Positions 27,277-36,899 of a stretch of 64,000 bases of DNA are shown piece after piece. The number at the start of each line of letters is the position of its first letter. Positions within the stretch are counted from its first letter, which is position 1. Position numbers and translations under genes: made by a program. Origin of the DNA: Syngnathus acus (taxonomy: Eukaryota > Chordata > Actinopteri > Syngnathiformes > Syngnathidae). The DNA lies in assembly GCF_901709675.1 (NCBI RefSeq), contig NC_051102.1:8591412-8655411 (forward strand), written 5' to 3'. The notes under the pieces were generated by a model, which worked only from the letters and a program-made list of their open reading frames with translations, did not search any database and was not told the DNA's origin.

Positions 27277-28749
27277 TCAGAACTTGCTGCAGTCATATAC
27301 AAAAGCTCCCGAAGTGCGATAGATGGACTGGCTGGGCGGGAAGGACATCTGGCAGCTGTTATTCCCGTTCACCGGCGAGTTATTCAAGCCGATTCGCTGC
27401 GACTCGAACATTTCGCGCACCGAGTGAAAATTCTGCTGCTGCGCCGCAGCGGCGGCCGCCGCCGGGTAGGCGGCGCCCAAGTGGCCCAGGTCCCCAGCCT
27501 GGTTGAGGTACCATGAGGTCAGCCTGCCCTGGTGGGCGTGCGGGTGGCCCTCCTGGCCCGAGTTGAGGCCGCCGTGGCCCAGGGAGGACGAGGTGGTGGT
27601 GACCGAGTAGTCTGGGAGCGTCTCGTCCTGCACGGTGGTGCTGGGGGCGGCCAGGTGGCTCGCCCGCTCCCCGGCGTACAAGCTCATTGCCTGCATGTTG
27701 CAATGGTAGGTGGCGTTGGAGGTAGTGGAGATGGAGTTCTGGTTGCACGGGGAGCTGTACGCCGAGGTCTGACTCGGGGAGTAGCTGAGCGACAACGACG
27801 GGGCGATACCTGTCCTTGAGGGGGGCAGCTCTGTTCCCCCTTGCGGGGACCCCCGGAGGGAGGTCATGATATTGTCCACGCTGAAGCCCTGCGCCGAAGC
27901 CTGGCCGTGGTGTTGGTGTTGATGGTGGTGGTGTTGCTGCTGCTGCTCCGCGGTCTCCATGCCCACCATGGAGCGGTTGGACGGGATGCTGCTGTGCGGG
28001 CTCCCGCTGGACATGCTGCTGCTGTCCGGGCTCTCGATTTTGGGCACGGCGCTCAAAGACGGCGAGTTGGCCTGTGGGGGCGTCACGGTGCCGTTCTCCG
28101 TTTTAATATCCTGGATTCGGACTGGTTGCGTGCCGGCCTGCTCCTGGTCCCGGGATTGCGGTTGCTGCTGCTGCTGCTGTCGGGGCGGCGCGTCCTTCTG
28201 TAGCCGGTCCTCCTTCTCCTTGAGCACGTCCTTCTTCTTGAAGCGCCGTCGCCTGCGCAAGAAGCTGCCGTTCTCGAACATGTTGTACGAGTCCGGATCC
28301 AGGGTCCAGTAACTGCCCTTGCCGGGTTTCTTGTCGTCGCGTGGCACTTTGACGAAACACTCGTTGAGAGACAAATTGTGGCGGATGCTGTTCTGCCAGC
28401 CTTGCTTGTTGTCTCGGTAGAAAGGGAACCGCTCCATGATGAACTGGTAAATCCCGTTCAGGGTCACCTTCTTGTCGGGTGAGTTCTGGATGGCCATGGT
28501 GATGAGCGCGATGTAGCTGTACGGAGGTTTCACCATATCCTTGGGCTGAGGCTGAGGAGTGTACGGTCCGTACGCGCGCGCCATGCCGGCCGGGTACTGA
28601 TCGTGCGCGGCGTGGGTGTACATGTTCATGGGCGCAGGCATGCCCGTGTATCCCCCGCCGGCCGCGGCTCGGTAGTAGCCCGGGTCGCCGCTGATGTACG
28701 GCACGACGCCCAGCGAGTTCGGGCTTGAGACGGAGTAGCGCGCCTGCAT
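27277..28749 (-). CDS. foxc1: Forkhead transcription factor FoxC1, single exon, 490 aa
   Basis: Intronless gene for a nuclear forkhead DNA-binding factor; in vertebrates FoxC1 acts in neural crest, paraxial mesoderm, anterior eye and vessel development. The start is the ATG at 28,749, giving an N-terminus [16 protein letters not shown] as in known FoxC1 proteins. The reading frame is open 86 codons further upstream but has no ATG there. The forkhead domain spans about residues 72-165, with recognition helix [15 protein letters not shown] at 118-132 and a basic RRRRRFKKK stretch at 165-173. A degenerate Groucho-type eh1 motif (FSVDNIM) lies at 289-295, and the C-terminus ends VYDCSKF, typical of FoxC1. 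Low-complexity tracts are Q6 (191-196), a Gln/His run (269-281) and an Ala run (430-436). It is the last gene of the foxq1-foxf2-foxc1 series. Teleosts usually have a and b copies; I cannot tell which this is. Confidence 0.96.
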   Translation of the reverse strand: MQARYSVSSPNSLGVVPYISGDPGYYRAAAGGGYTGMPAPMNMYTHAAHDQYPAGMARAYGPYTPQPQPKDMVKPPYSYIALITMAIQNSPDKKVTLNGIYQFIMERFPFYRDNKQGWQNSIRHNLSLNECFVKVPRDDKKPGKGSYWTLDPDSYNMFENGSFLRRRRRFKKKDVLKEKEDRLQKDAPPRQQQQQQPQSRDQEQAGTQPVRIQDIKTENGTVTPPQANSPSLSAVPKIESPDSSSMSSGSPHSSIPSNRSMVGMETAEQQQQHHHHQHQHHGQASAQGFSVDNIMTSLRGSPQGGTELPPSRTGIAPSLSLSYSPSQTSAYSSPCNQNSISTTSNATYHCNMQAMSLYAGERASHLAAPSTTVQDETLPDYSVTTTSSSLGHGGLNSGQEGHPHAHQGRLTSWYLNQAGDLGHLGAAYPAAAAAAAQQQNFHSVREMFESQRIGLNNSPVNGNNSCQMSFPPSQSIYRTSGAFVYDCSKF

Positions 28750-29589
28750 GGCTTCGGCTCCTCCAGAAAAAGTTGGATTCCTGTGCGCCAAAAAACTGAT
28801 CACGGCTCCCTTTTTAACAATAAAACAAATGTAAAGGGGGGAAAAAGAAACGTTTGGGCAATTTTTAAGCCGTCCCCATCGCAGAGCGTTTGGAAAAGTT
28901 CTGGACTTTGGACATCTGTCACCACGCAGAACTTTTGCGCAGTTAAATTCTTTCCTCCTTTTTGCTGCCAGTGAAGCTCCTCCTCGCTCAGGGCCACCGG
29001 CGTCCAATAGGAAGTTTTGTAGGGGCTCACCGGGGGGAGAGGGGGGGGGGGCACGTCAGGCCCACGTCGAGTCACAACAACCCGATGAGGGAAGAGTGAG
29101 TTATCCTCCAAATGCGTAAATATCACCCAAATATGTCATATTGTCAACACATTTCATTCGGTTGTCGCTCTACTTCATTTTCGGGTTTTTTAGAAAAGCA
29201 GATGGCTGCTGTTGGAAAGGAAACATCAAAATCCGGATTGGGTTCATTAATGGACAAAATGAAAAAGAAAATTTGGGAATTCAGGTGCGAAGATTTTTCA
29301 GGGGTGCAGGCCCAGAGCCAAATGGCGTTTGGTCATCTCAATTTGAGTCCAATGATCAATTGGGGGGCTTTTCTTATTCAGCACACACAATTTGATGCTT
29401 TTCAGACTGTTGGGAGAGAATCCTCCCCGGTCAAAAGTTTGCAATGTGTGAGGGTAAAATAATAGAAAGAAATAAAAATGACAAGAGTGAGCCCAACAAA
29501 CGGGCCTCCAATGCACAGCGTGAAATTATTCACGGTGAACGGCGAGGCAAAGTTACACTCGTGATATGAGTGTGTAAGTCTTCGCACGT

Positions 29590-29780
29590 CGTCTTAATTA
29601 AAATGTCCGTGCGGTGCTCGGGCGGTTTCTCCTTACATGGACCCGGGCATGAACTTTTTCCACCGCCTCGGGGCTGTTTGCACGCGCAGCCCACGATGGG
29701 CCTTCTCCTTAATACCAGCGCCTGCCCACCCAGGCCCTCTTAAATCCCACGCAATTGCAGCTATTCAGCGTAGTTAACCT
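29590..29780. promoter_or_regulatory. Candidate foxc1 proximal control element
   Basis: GC-balanced, repeat-free block about 0.9 kb upstream of the foxc1 ATG, containing CTTAATTAAAATG just before it, ACATGGACCCGGGCATG, CGATGGGCCTTCTCCTTAAT and CAGCGTAGTTAACC. Position and composition suggest an upstream regulatory element. Inference only. Confidence 0.25.
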
Positions 29781-29900
29781 TTTTTTGTTGTTTGTAATGG
29801 ATATATAAATAGGAATGATTTGAAATAGAACATGCGCAGGCTCTGCGTAAATAGTTACATATTTCGTCACAATTCAAGTGAGGACAATTCATTATTCACA

Positions 29901-29938
29901 TTTATTTAATAAATAAATATTTATTTAATAAATAAATG
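29901..29938. repeat. 19-bp AT-only tandem duplication
   Basis: TTTATTTAATAAATAAATA occurs twice in direct tandem (last base differs in the second copy), then a short CA run. It lies about 1.15 kb upstream of the foxc1 ATG. Confidence 0.8.
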
Positions 29939-30497
29939 TACACACACACACACTATGGATTTTTTTTTAACAGGAATTGAATGTGGCAATAGTTTGGGTT
30001 GGCATACTCAGGGTGTGAGGAGTACAATCTTAAATTCAGTGTATTAAATTGAAAAAGAAAAGGCAAGTGGAGGTTAAGTCATGGATTTGATTGTGGCTCT
30101 CTCTAGCGGACAGCAAGGGAAAAGCTGAACAAAATCTACACGGGCCAGGAATTCGGCGGTATTTGGGGGGTAGATTGGGTGGGACTTGTCGGGTCGTGGT
30201 AGGTGACACATAAGAATGTTTATTTGTAAACTGTATTTTAATGTTGGTCATTGAAGTGGTACTTGGAGTCGTTTTTAGGTGGTGGTGTAATATTTCAAAA
30301 ATAAGAACCACTATTTTATTTTTATTTTTTTACAAAACACCCATGAATCTTTTCTATGATTGCAGATTGAAACTTGATAGGGATTAAAGATATTTTAAAA
30401 ATTACATGTAAATGTGCTAATATCACATATGAACAATGCGTCCTATCTTTTCACTGACTAAATCATCAACTCGACTTTTACGCACTTATGAGACGCT

Positions 30498-30514
30498 GCT
30501 GCCACCTAGTGGGC
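30498..30514 (-). promoter_or_regulatory. CTCF-like motif, minus orientation
   Basis: The minus strand reads GCCCACTAGGTGGCAGC, an essentially consensus CTCF core. It sits in the foxf2-foxc1 spacer. Confidence 0.6.
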
Positions 30515-31384
30515 AACTAGACTATTACTACAGTGTGTTAAACGTCAAGGGAGGAAGGAGGGAGGCTTTCTCCAAGAAGTGACCCGGCAGCAGGTGAACA
30601 AACGGAAAGTTCTGGCATGGTCTTACCTTTTGATTGATGTTTCATCCATCCAGAATGTGACACATTGAGCTCACGAAGCAAGTTTGAAAAAGCTCCAATG
30701 TCAGTCAGTCCTTGAAAGGCTCCTGGATGGAATGGATATCTGTCGTTAAAAAACAACATGGAGACAATTATGTAGACAATATGTGCCTTTTATATAAAAA
30801 CAAAAATACAAAATCATTTCGAAAGAAGTTACCACAATTAATGTGACCCGTACAACTCTATTGAGAAAAAATCTTTACGAGAGGGCAAGTGAAAATAAAC
30901 TGAGATGGTGTTGCGCAAGTGTGCACACCCTAATAATACTGTACTCTGTTCAGAAATAACCAATCAGATTGAAACTCATGAAAAGGGCCCGTGTTTTGTG
31001 ATTGCTTACACGAGATAAGCACTAGAGGGTAGCAGAGGAACAAAACTCAGAGGGGCAGCAAAGTCCAGGACGGTGACTTGGAGTATTTTGATTCGAAACT
31101 TGGACTTCAAAATCATTTATATTCTGCTTACAACTCTAAAAAGGTAACCTACCCATAAGAAATAAGAAAATAAAGATATCTTAAAAATACATCATGTGCC
31201 GTAGATTGTTGAATGTCATTTTGTTCACGTTTAACAAGAGAAAATGATCAGACCACAACCAATCACACAAGCAGGCTGCAGTATTGTATCGTACTAGTTA
31301 TGTGAAAATAAATTCCAACCTGATACATTTTTAGAGTTTGACTACTAATAATGGAAACAACAAACAGTTTAGATAATACATTCC

Positions 31385-31390
31385 TTTATT
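31385..31390 (-). terminator. Candidate foxf2 poly(A) signal AATAAA
   Basis: AATAAA on the minus strand about 370 bases after the foxf2 stop. A cluster of overlapping AATAAA motifs also lies only about 35-55 bases after the stop (around 31,708-31,730), so the site used is uncertain. Confidence 0.35.
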
Positions 31391-31760
31391 GGTCATTTCC
31401 GGCATTATTAAGTGCAACGAATATACAAGTGCATCTGAATAAATGATGTACTATTAAAGTTAATTACTTTCACGAGTTCAATTCAAAGTAAACGTAATTT
31501 ATGATACAGATTCATCCCTCAAATAGCAACTTTTCATAATTTACTACCTAATATCCATATCAAAAATCATTTTCAATTTCCTGAGATGATGGATTTGCCG
31601 TTTTAGTTCAAATTATACAAAGCAAGATCATGAACAAGTTTTCATGTTTGGAATCGAGCGACTGAAATAAATGACATTCCCCACGATATTGACAATGCTG
31701 CGCCTCTTTTTTATTTATTTTTTTATTTATGTCCAGTATTTGATTTGGTCGTGTCCCTCT

Positions 31761-33711
31761 TCACATGACACAAGGCTTCACGTCCTGATAGGCGCTCTGG
31801 TGATGGTGCAGCTGATGAGGATGAGAATGGTGATGATGATGATAATAAGACGCTCCAGTGCCCGGATGCAGAGGGGACATCCCGTTGAGGCTTAAAACCA
31901 AATCCTTCCTCTCGCACATTGCACTAGAGTGGCTGGAGTACCGCGAGAGTCCAGCTGCAAACACCACAAAGCAAAATTAATTGCAAGAAATTCATGTTCA
32001 TTATTGGGATCACGTAAACCGTGATGTAAAATGTAGATTTAGTGCTCTGTACTGTCGCGGTATAGGATTTGAATGTAATCGTTTTAAGATTATATTTTGT
32101 TGGATATGAACGTGGTGTCAATTTATTTCTTATACATTTATAAATTAAACTTATAAATAAAATTATATTATTAGAAGTTAACAGATAGTTTAAATGCGAC
32201 ACTGCATCTAGAAATTGCGTCATGTTCGATGTCCGTTTTGAGAATGTTGTTGGGATATGTTATGGACATTTATATGCTGCTGTTTATCATACATATAACT
32301 ATGTGAATTATATGAATTAATGTATACGTCACTTATTTATGCCTGGTGTAAATTTGAATGTGCTTTACATTTATTTTGATTAAATGCAAACGGTTAAAAT
32401 AATTAAATTAGATGGAAAAAAATGACTGAAGATAAGAAATATTTCTATTTGATTTCTAAAATTGCGAACGCCTGCAAACAATTTTAGTTCTTCAAGACGA
32501 AGGTAAAAACAACTCATGCTGAATTGATTTATATTAGGCCTAATTATCTTCAAAGCGCAAAGAAAGCTTTACAATAACCTACAAATAATTTCCCAACTAT
32601 TTTATCCAAAATATCTCTCAAATTGCTTCGTGCAAAAATAACCCAAGTTCGGTCAGAAATTGGAGCTACACGCTACTTATTGGGTCCATTTGACCCAATT
32701 TGGGTTGTTTGAGTACAAAACAAAAAATTGGTTAAATTTATCCATGTAGCGGGTCAGTTCTTTTGTTTATTTTATTAACATTTTTGTGCGGTATGTAATA
32801 ATACAATGACGCATAAAACAAGAGTTACCTGGAATGTCGGCAGAATCTCGTCCGTTATGATGCAGATAACTTTGATCCAGAGAGTAAGACGCCATCCCGT
32901 GCGCGTGCAAAGCACCGTGCGCACCGGTGCCGTTACTGGAAGCCTGCTGTTTAAGATACGGTACCGCAGATGAGCTCCAGTGGGGGAGCGCGTTGCCGTA
33001 AGGGCTCTGACAGTCCAGGGAAGCCACCACGGCTGGAGAGGACTGCAGTGAGCTGCCGCCGCTGTCCGGGCAGATGGAGTAGTCCGCGCTCGGGGTCGCG
33101 GACATGTATGACGAGCCAGAGCCGGCGGACACATGATGCCCCCCTGGCACCCCATCAAAGCCCCCATGAGGCATGGAGTTGAAGTCTAAATTGTAGCCGT
33201 TGTGGCACACTAAGGGCCCCGACGCGGCCTGGAAATCGAATCCGATGCCGTTCATCATCCTGTACGTGGGCTTTAACGTTTGGCATTTCCTACGGAAGCC
33301 GCGAGGTCTGCGTCGGAACGAGCCTTCCTCGAACATGAACTCACTGCCCGGGTCGATGGTCCAATAGTGGCCCTTGCCGGGCCTGCCGAGGCCTTTGGGC
33401 AGCTTGATGAAGCATTCGTTGAGCGACAGGTTGTGTCGGACAGAGTTCTTCCATCCTTGGTAGGAGCCTCGGAAAAAAGTGAAGCGCGCCTGCAGGAACT
33501 GGTAGATCTCGCTCAGGGTGAGCCGCTTGCTGGGCGAGCTCTGGATGGCCATGACGATGAGGGCGATGTACGAGTAGGGGGGCTTCTCCGGGCGCCTCAA
33601 ACCCGAATTGCCGCGCTTGACTTTGCCAGATGCGTCGTGCGTGCTCGACGCGGGGATGGAGCGCACCACGCTTGAGTCCAAATGGCCGTGCAGGGGACTC
33701 TTGGTCGTCAT
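31761..33711 (-). CDS. foxf2: Forkhead transcription factor FoxF2, two exons, 358 aa
   Basis: Nuclear forkhead factor of the FoxF family, which in vertebrates patterns mesenchyme, gut wall and cranial neural crest and vessels. Exon 1 is 33,711-32,829 and exon 2 is 31,954-31,761. The 874-base intron starts GTAACT, ends TTTGCAG and splits a glycine codon, so the joined frame is 1,077 nt. The forkhead domain is about residues 43-136, with recognition helix [15 protein letters not shown] at 87-101. The tail ends DVKPCVM, the conserved FoxF terminus, preceded by a His-rich stretch. FoxF2 is preferred over FoxF1 because of its place between foxq1 and foxc1. The N-terminus before the forkhead (about 42 aa) is shorter than in the mammalian protein. 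The start is the first ATG; an upstream in-frame codon read as a start is not ATG. Confidence 0.94.
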
Positions 33712-34621
33712 CGTAATTTTCTTTTTTTTCCTAATCACCCACCGTTAGTTAAAAGCATTGAAAAACGCCGTCAGCCTCGCCTCCTCTTCCTCGCCTCGGT
33801 CCATTGCAAAGACCAGCAAAGCCCCTGGACTTTGCTCCAACACCCAGGCGACCACCTAGCTATCACTTCTCCAAATCTGCCTCTGCCCCTCTAACCCTTC
33901 GTAAGCCCTCCAAGAAATCCTCTGGAACTCAGCTCCCTCCCATCTGGACAAAATCCAGACTAGAAGCCGGACACTGTGGAGTGGAAGACAACCCCACGAA
34001 CCCTCCCTCCCTGCCTGCCCCAACACAAACACTCCCCTCTATGAAGCCCCTTCATTTTTAAGTGCACGCTAAATGATGACAAACAATTTTAAACAAGATT
34101 CTCTGACCCCGCATGTGAGCTTTGTCATGCAATGAGACGTGCAGCCCCCAGTAGTGCTGCTCCTCTACTCAGTGTTTTGGACTAATTAGAAAGCGTTTCC
34201 CATCACATAGTTTGCCCACCCTTGAGATGCATTCACGTGTACTATAATTGTGATTTATTAACCCCTATAGCAGAAATGAGATAGAACTCTGTATTTTGGT
34301 CAATTTGTTAGTTAGCAGGATCATTTCTGTTTAATTAATTTAACATGAACTACTTTCACAAACTCTCGCAAGACGTCACCACTAAATGGGATATGGGCTA
34401 AACCAAGTTTGAAGCAGACAATAAAAATATATTTTTTTAAATTATCAGCACAAAAGGCTCACCTTCAAAAAAGACAATTCAAAGACGGCAGAAAATGAAC
34501 AGTAAACCAACTAAAGTGCAAGAACTTTATTTACTAACAATTGAAGTCCCGCAAGTCATTCAAATTCCTACATGTCACCCCAAATCTGGAGAAAAAGAAA
34601 CTCCAAAAAAAAACAATCAGC

Positions 34622-34700
34622 CTATTCACGATAGAGGGCAGACCTGGTAAGGACAAGTCTAAGTGCAACTCAGCCCTATCTGCCATCTAGTTGTGAATAG
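34622..34700. repeat. 79-bp fold-back element with CTCF-like cores in both arms
   Basis: The left arm CTATTCACGATAGAGGGCAG (34,622-34,641) pairs with the right arm, whose inverse is CTATTCACAACTAGATGGCA (34,681-34,700). The ends carry CTATTCAC and the inner parts carry AGRKGGCAG, the CTCF core, in inverted orientation. It could be a small MITE remnant. Confidence 0.55.
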
Positions 34701-34782
34701 TAATATTCCAATGTCATGGGTTTGTAACTTCTTTTTTTTTGACTGATTAATGGGGCACTTCAAACCAAGCCTATACCGCACG

Positions 34783-34877
34783 GCTGTGACGTCACAGCAC
34801 ACCGTAGAACATATACCTAGGTATATAGGAGGAAGCTTTCTCAGGGTCCACCACGTGACCACGTCCTGCGCATGCGT
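34783..34877. promoter_or_regulatory. Promoter-like cluster: palindromic CRE, second palindrome, E-box, NRF1 motif
   Basis: GCTGTGACGTCACAGC (34,783-34,798) is a perfect 16-bp palindrome holding the CRE TGACGTCA. ATATACCTAGGTATAT (34,811-34,826) is another perfect 16-bp palindrome. CCACGTGACC at 34,851 contains the E-box CACGTG, and TGCGCATGCGT at 34,867-34,877 is NRF1-like. These motifs typically occur together in TATA-less promoters. It lies 1.1 kb upstream of the foxf2 ATG. Confidence 0.4.
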
Positions 34878-35540
34878 CGAAATGCACATTCAATGCAATG
34901 TAGGGATGTGCTTATCACAGAAAAAAGATTTCATCTGATCCAACATGAATCGGATGAAATCTTATTGCTACATGCACTATTGCTGCAGTGGACGGGACCT
35001 ACAAGTTGTTACAAGGGCCGTCGAGTGCAATTAAGTGTTGCGCAATGTTATCATGGAAACAAATAAAACAAACAACTTGTCATTATGTCAAAAAGATTGT
35101 AATGAAGAAAGAGTTATTACATGCTATTATATTGGTTTATAATATATCATTTACAGCCCACACACAGACATTATCTTTGGGAGCGGTTTGACCCTGTTCA
35201 CTGTTAATGTCGGCATAAATATTTTCTTGGTCTATTTCATGACTTTCTTAATGAGTGGGGCCACTCGGGATTTACTCATTCATAAAACGTTCATACGTTT
35301 TCAATCTTGTGCACTTTTCCAATTAATCTCACCCCGGGGGCTTTTTTAAGCTGGATAAAATATTGATATTTCGTTTTGGGAGATATTGAGGACCCATTCG
35401 ACATTTTTATTATTTTATTTTAAAACAGCTTTAGGGCCCTATAACCTAGTAGTGCAACAACCACTGATAGTTCCTATACGTTCCCCCGAATGAAGAATTG
35501 ATCAATAAATCACCAACAGCCCACACAGATTTTTTTCATT

Positions 35541-35546
35541 TTTATT
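35541..35546 (-). terminator. Candidate foxq1 poly(A) signal AATAAA
   Basis: AATAAA on the minus strand about 395 bases after the foxq1 stop. The CTCF-like motif at 35,759 would fall inside the resulting 3'UTR. Confidence 0.35.
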
Positions 35547-35758
35547 TAAAAGAAGATATAAATTGTAACAAAAATGCTCAACTATGACCAAATATTAAAC
35601 TAGCAACAAAATAAACAGGTTAGGACATAACCCCCCAAAAAATTAAATAAAATCTGTCAGATATTCAACTAATGTTTGGTCAAATTGCATTTTCACAACA
35701 AATGTCTTTCTCTCGATGCCAGCGTCGTAATGACAGGCAAAACAAATTTAGTGCTTTT

Positions 35759-35774
35759 CCACTAGATGGCAGAG
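35759..35774 (+). promoter_or_regulatory. CTCF-like motif, plus orientation
   Basis: CCACTAGATGGCAGAG matches the CTCF core on the plus strand, just 3' of the foxq1 coding region. Confidence 0.5.
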
Positions 35775-35940
35775 AGCACAGGTTAACCTGTGCATTCACC
35801 TGTTGCCAGTCATACAACATAATTTGAGCTCTGCTAAACAAACTAAAATAAATAAATACGCGAGTACATAAGACATCTTCCTTATTCAGTTGATACTTTT
35901 TTCCCCCTGTGCTTTGTAAACTTTGGGAAACACTGCAAGG

Positions 35941-36672
35941 TCACAAAGTCTGAAAGAGATACCCGCAGCTTGGCGCATGCGCAAATCCAAGGTCCATATG
36001 GCCACTCGGGTGAAGGTAAAGCGGCGATGCAGGTGGATTGAAAGGCGGCGTCATGACGACGGCGTAGCCTTCGACGTGGTTCGAGACTCGTCTGAACGGG
36101 GTGCTGAGGATGCTGTCTATCGTGAAGGAACTTGTGAACTTTTCGGGGGTGCTCGGCGACGCGTCCTCGGAGCTCCTCTGCTCCTCCACCGCCTTGTGTT
36201 TGCTGAGATGGATGCTGATGCGCTTTCGCCTCCGCCTGAACACGCCGTCGGCGAACGTGTACTCGCTGTGCGGGTTGAGCATCCAGAAGTTGTCCTTCCC
36301 CCACGGTCGGGACGGGTCCCGGAGCACCTTGTGGAAGCAGTCGTTGAGCGACAGGTTGTGGCGCACAGAGTTCCTCCAGCCCGTGTAGCTCCCGCGGAAG
36401 AAGGGGAACTTATTCATGAGATACTCGTTGATTTCGGCCAAGGTGAGGCGTCCGTGTGGCGAGTCCCGGATGGCCATGGCGATGAGGGCGATGTAGGAGA
36501 ACGGTGGTTTGGGTCTGCGTGTGTACGGCTTGGATTTGCCGGCGTGAGGGCTGTGCGCCGCGCAGTCTCCATCCGAGCATAACTCTTCACACTCCCTCGG
36601 TTCTGCCGGCCTGGTGGTGGTGTCATCAAGGTTCATGTTGTGGTGGTTCCCGTACAAAACCTCAAGCTTCAT
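35941..36672 (-). CDS. foxq1: Forkhead transcription factor FoxQ1, single exon, 243 aa
   Basis: Intronless nuclear forkhead factor; FoxQ1 in vertebrates acts in epithelial and pharyngeal or hair-type differentiation and represses some targets. Diagnostic sequence includes the MKLEV N-terminus, SDGDCAA at 33-39, [20 protein letters not shown] leading into the forkhead (about 54-147), recognition helix [15 protein letters not shown] at 99-113, and RRRRKR after the domain. FTIDSIL at 183-189 fits the FxIxxIL eh1 Groucho-binding pattern. The protein is much shorter than human FOXQ1 (403 aa) because it lacks the Ala/Gly-rich N-terminal and Pro/Ala-rich C-terminal expansions. It is the first of the three co-oriented Fox genes. 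Which teleost ohnologue (a or b) it is cannot be judged here. Confidence 0.94.
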   Translation of the reverse strand: MKLEVLYGNHHNMNLDDTTTRPAEPRECEELCSDGDCAAHSPHAGKSKPYTRRPKPPFSYIALIAMAIRDSPHGRLTLAEINEYLMNKFPFFRGSYTGWRNSVRHNLSLNDCFHKVLRDPSRPWGKDNFWMLNPHSEYTFADGVFRRRRKRISIHLSKHKAVEEQRSSEDASPSTPEKFTSSFTIDSILSTPFRRVSNHVEGYAVVMTPPFNPPASPLYLHPSGHMDLGFAHAPSCGYLFQTL

Positions 36673-36803
36673 GTTCGTTTACTTCTTGAGCTACTCGGCT
36701 CTCGGTGTTTAAGTGAAATCCCCGTGCGTAAAAGTGCGCAAATTGCTTCCAGTGGTTGTACCTATGCGATGCCTGTGCTCACCTACAACCTGTTTGAGCA
36801 ACA

Positions 36804-36810
36804 TTTTATA
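36804..36810 (-). promoter_or_regulatory. foxq1 TATA box (TATAAAA)
   Basis: TATAAAA on the minus strand about 130 bases upstream of the foxq1 ATG. It would place transcription start near 36,775-36,780 and give a 5'UTR of about 100 bases. A GC box lies about 25 bases further upstream. Confidence 0.6.
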
Positions 36811-36834
36811 GTTTACCTCCGCGACAACCCCAAA

Positions 36835-36844
36835 GGGGCGGGGC
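36835..36844 (-). promoter_or_regulatory. foxq1 GC box (Sp/KLF-type site)
   Basis: GGGGCGGGGC on the plus strand (GCCCCGCCCC on the gene strand), just upstream of the TATA box. The spacing is that of a compact TATA plus GC-box core promoter. Confidence 0.5.
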
Positions 36845-36899
36845 TTGTGATTCCTTCAAGTGGCGTTTCCCCATCCTTTGACTCAAGGCACATAGAAAA

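Larger units (their letters stand above)
28990..31360. other. foxc1 upstream / foxf2 downstream spacer
   Basis: The spacer between foxf2 and foxc1. It contains an inverted CCAAT box near 29,004-29,008 about 255 bases before the foxc1 ATG, a poly-G run (29,041-29,050), a GC-rich block at 29,590-29,780 that may be a foxc1 control element, a 19-bp tandem duplication (29,901-29,938) and a CTCF-like motif (30,498). No gene seen. Confidence 0.5.
33730..35530. other. foxf2 upstream / foxq1 downstream spacer
   Basis: The spacer between foxq1 and foxf2. It holds a fold-back element with CTCF-like ends (34,622-34,700) and a promoter-like motif cluster (34,783-34,877), listed separately. The first 350 bases above foxf2 are pyrimidine-rich on the plus strand and probably contain its 5'UTR and promoter, but no TATA box is clear. 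Confidence 0.5.

Noticed and set aside
27841-28203. Plus-strand open frame antisense to foxc1
   Set aside because: Shadow of GC-rich foxc1 codons; Leu/Val/Gly-rich nonsense translation. The same applies to 33,280-33,675 over foxf2 and 35,923-36,582 over foxq1.
28750-29007. N-terminal extension of FoxC1 in the open frame upstream
   Set aside because: No ATG in that stretch, and the MQARYSV start matches the family. It is 5'UTR.
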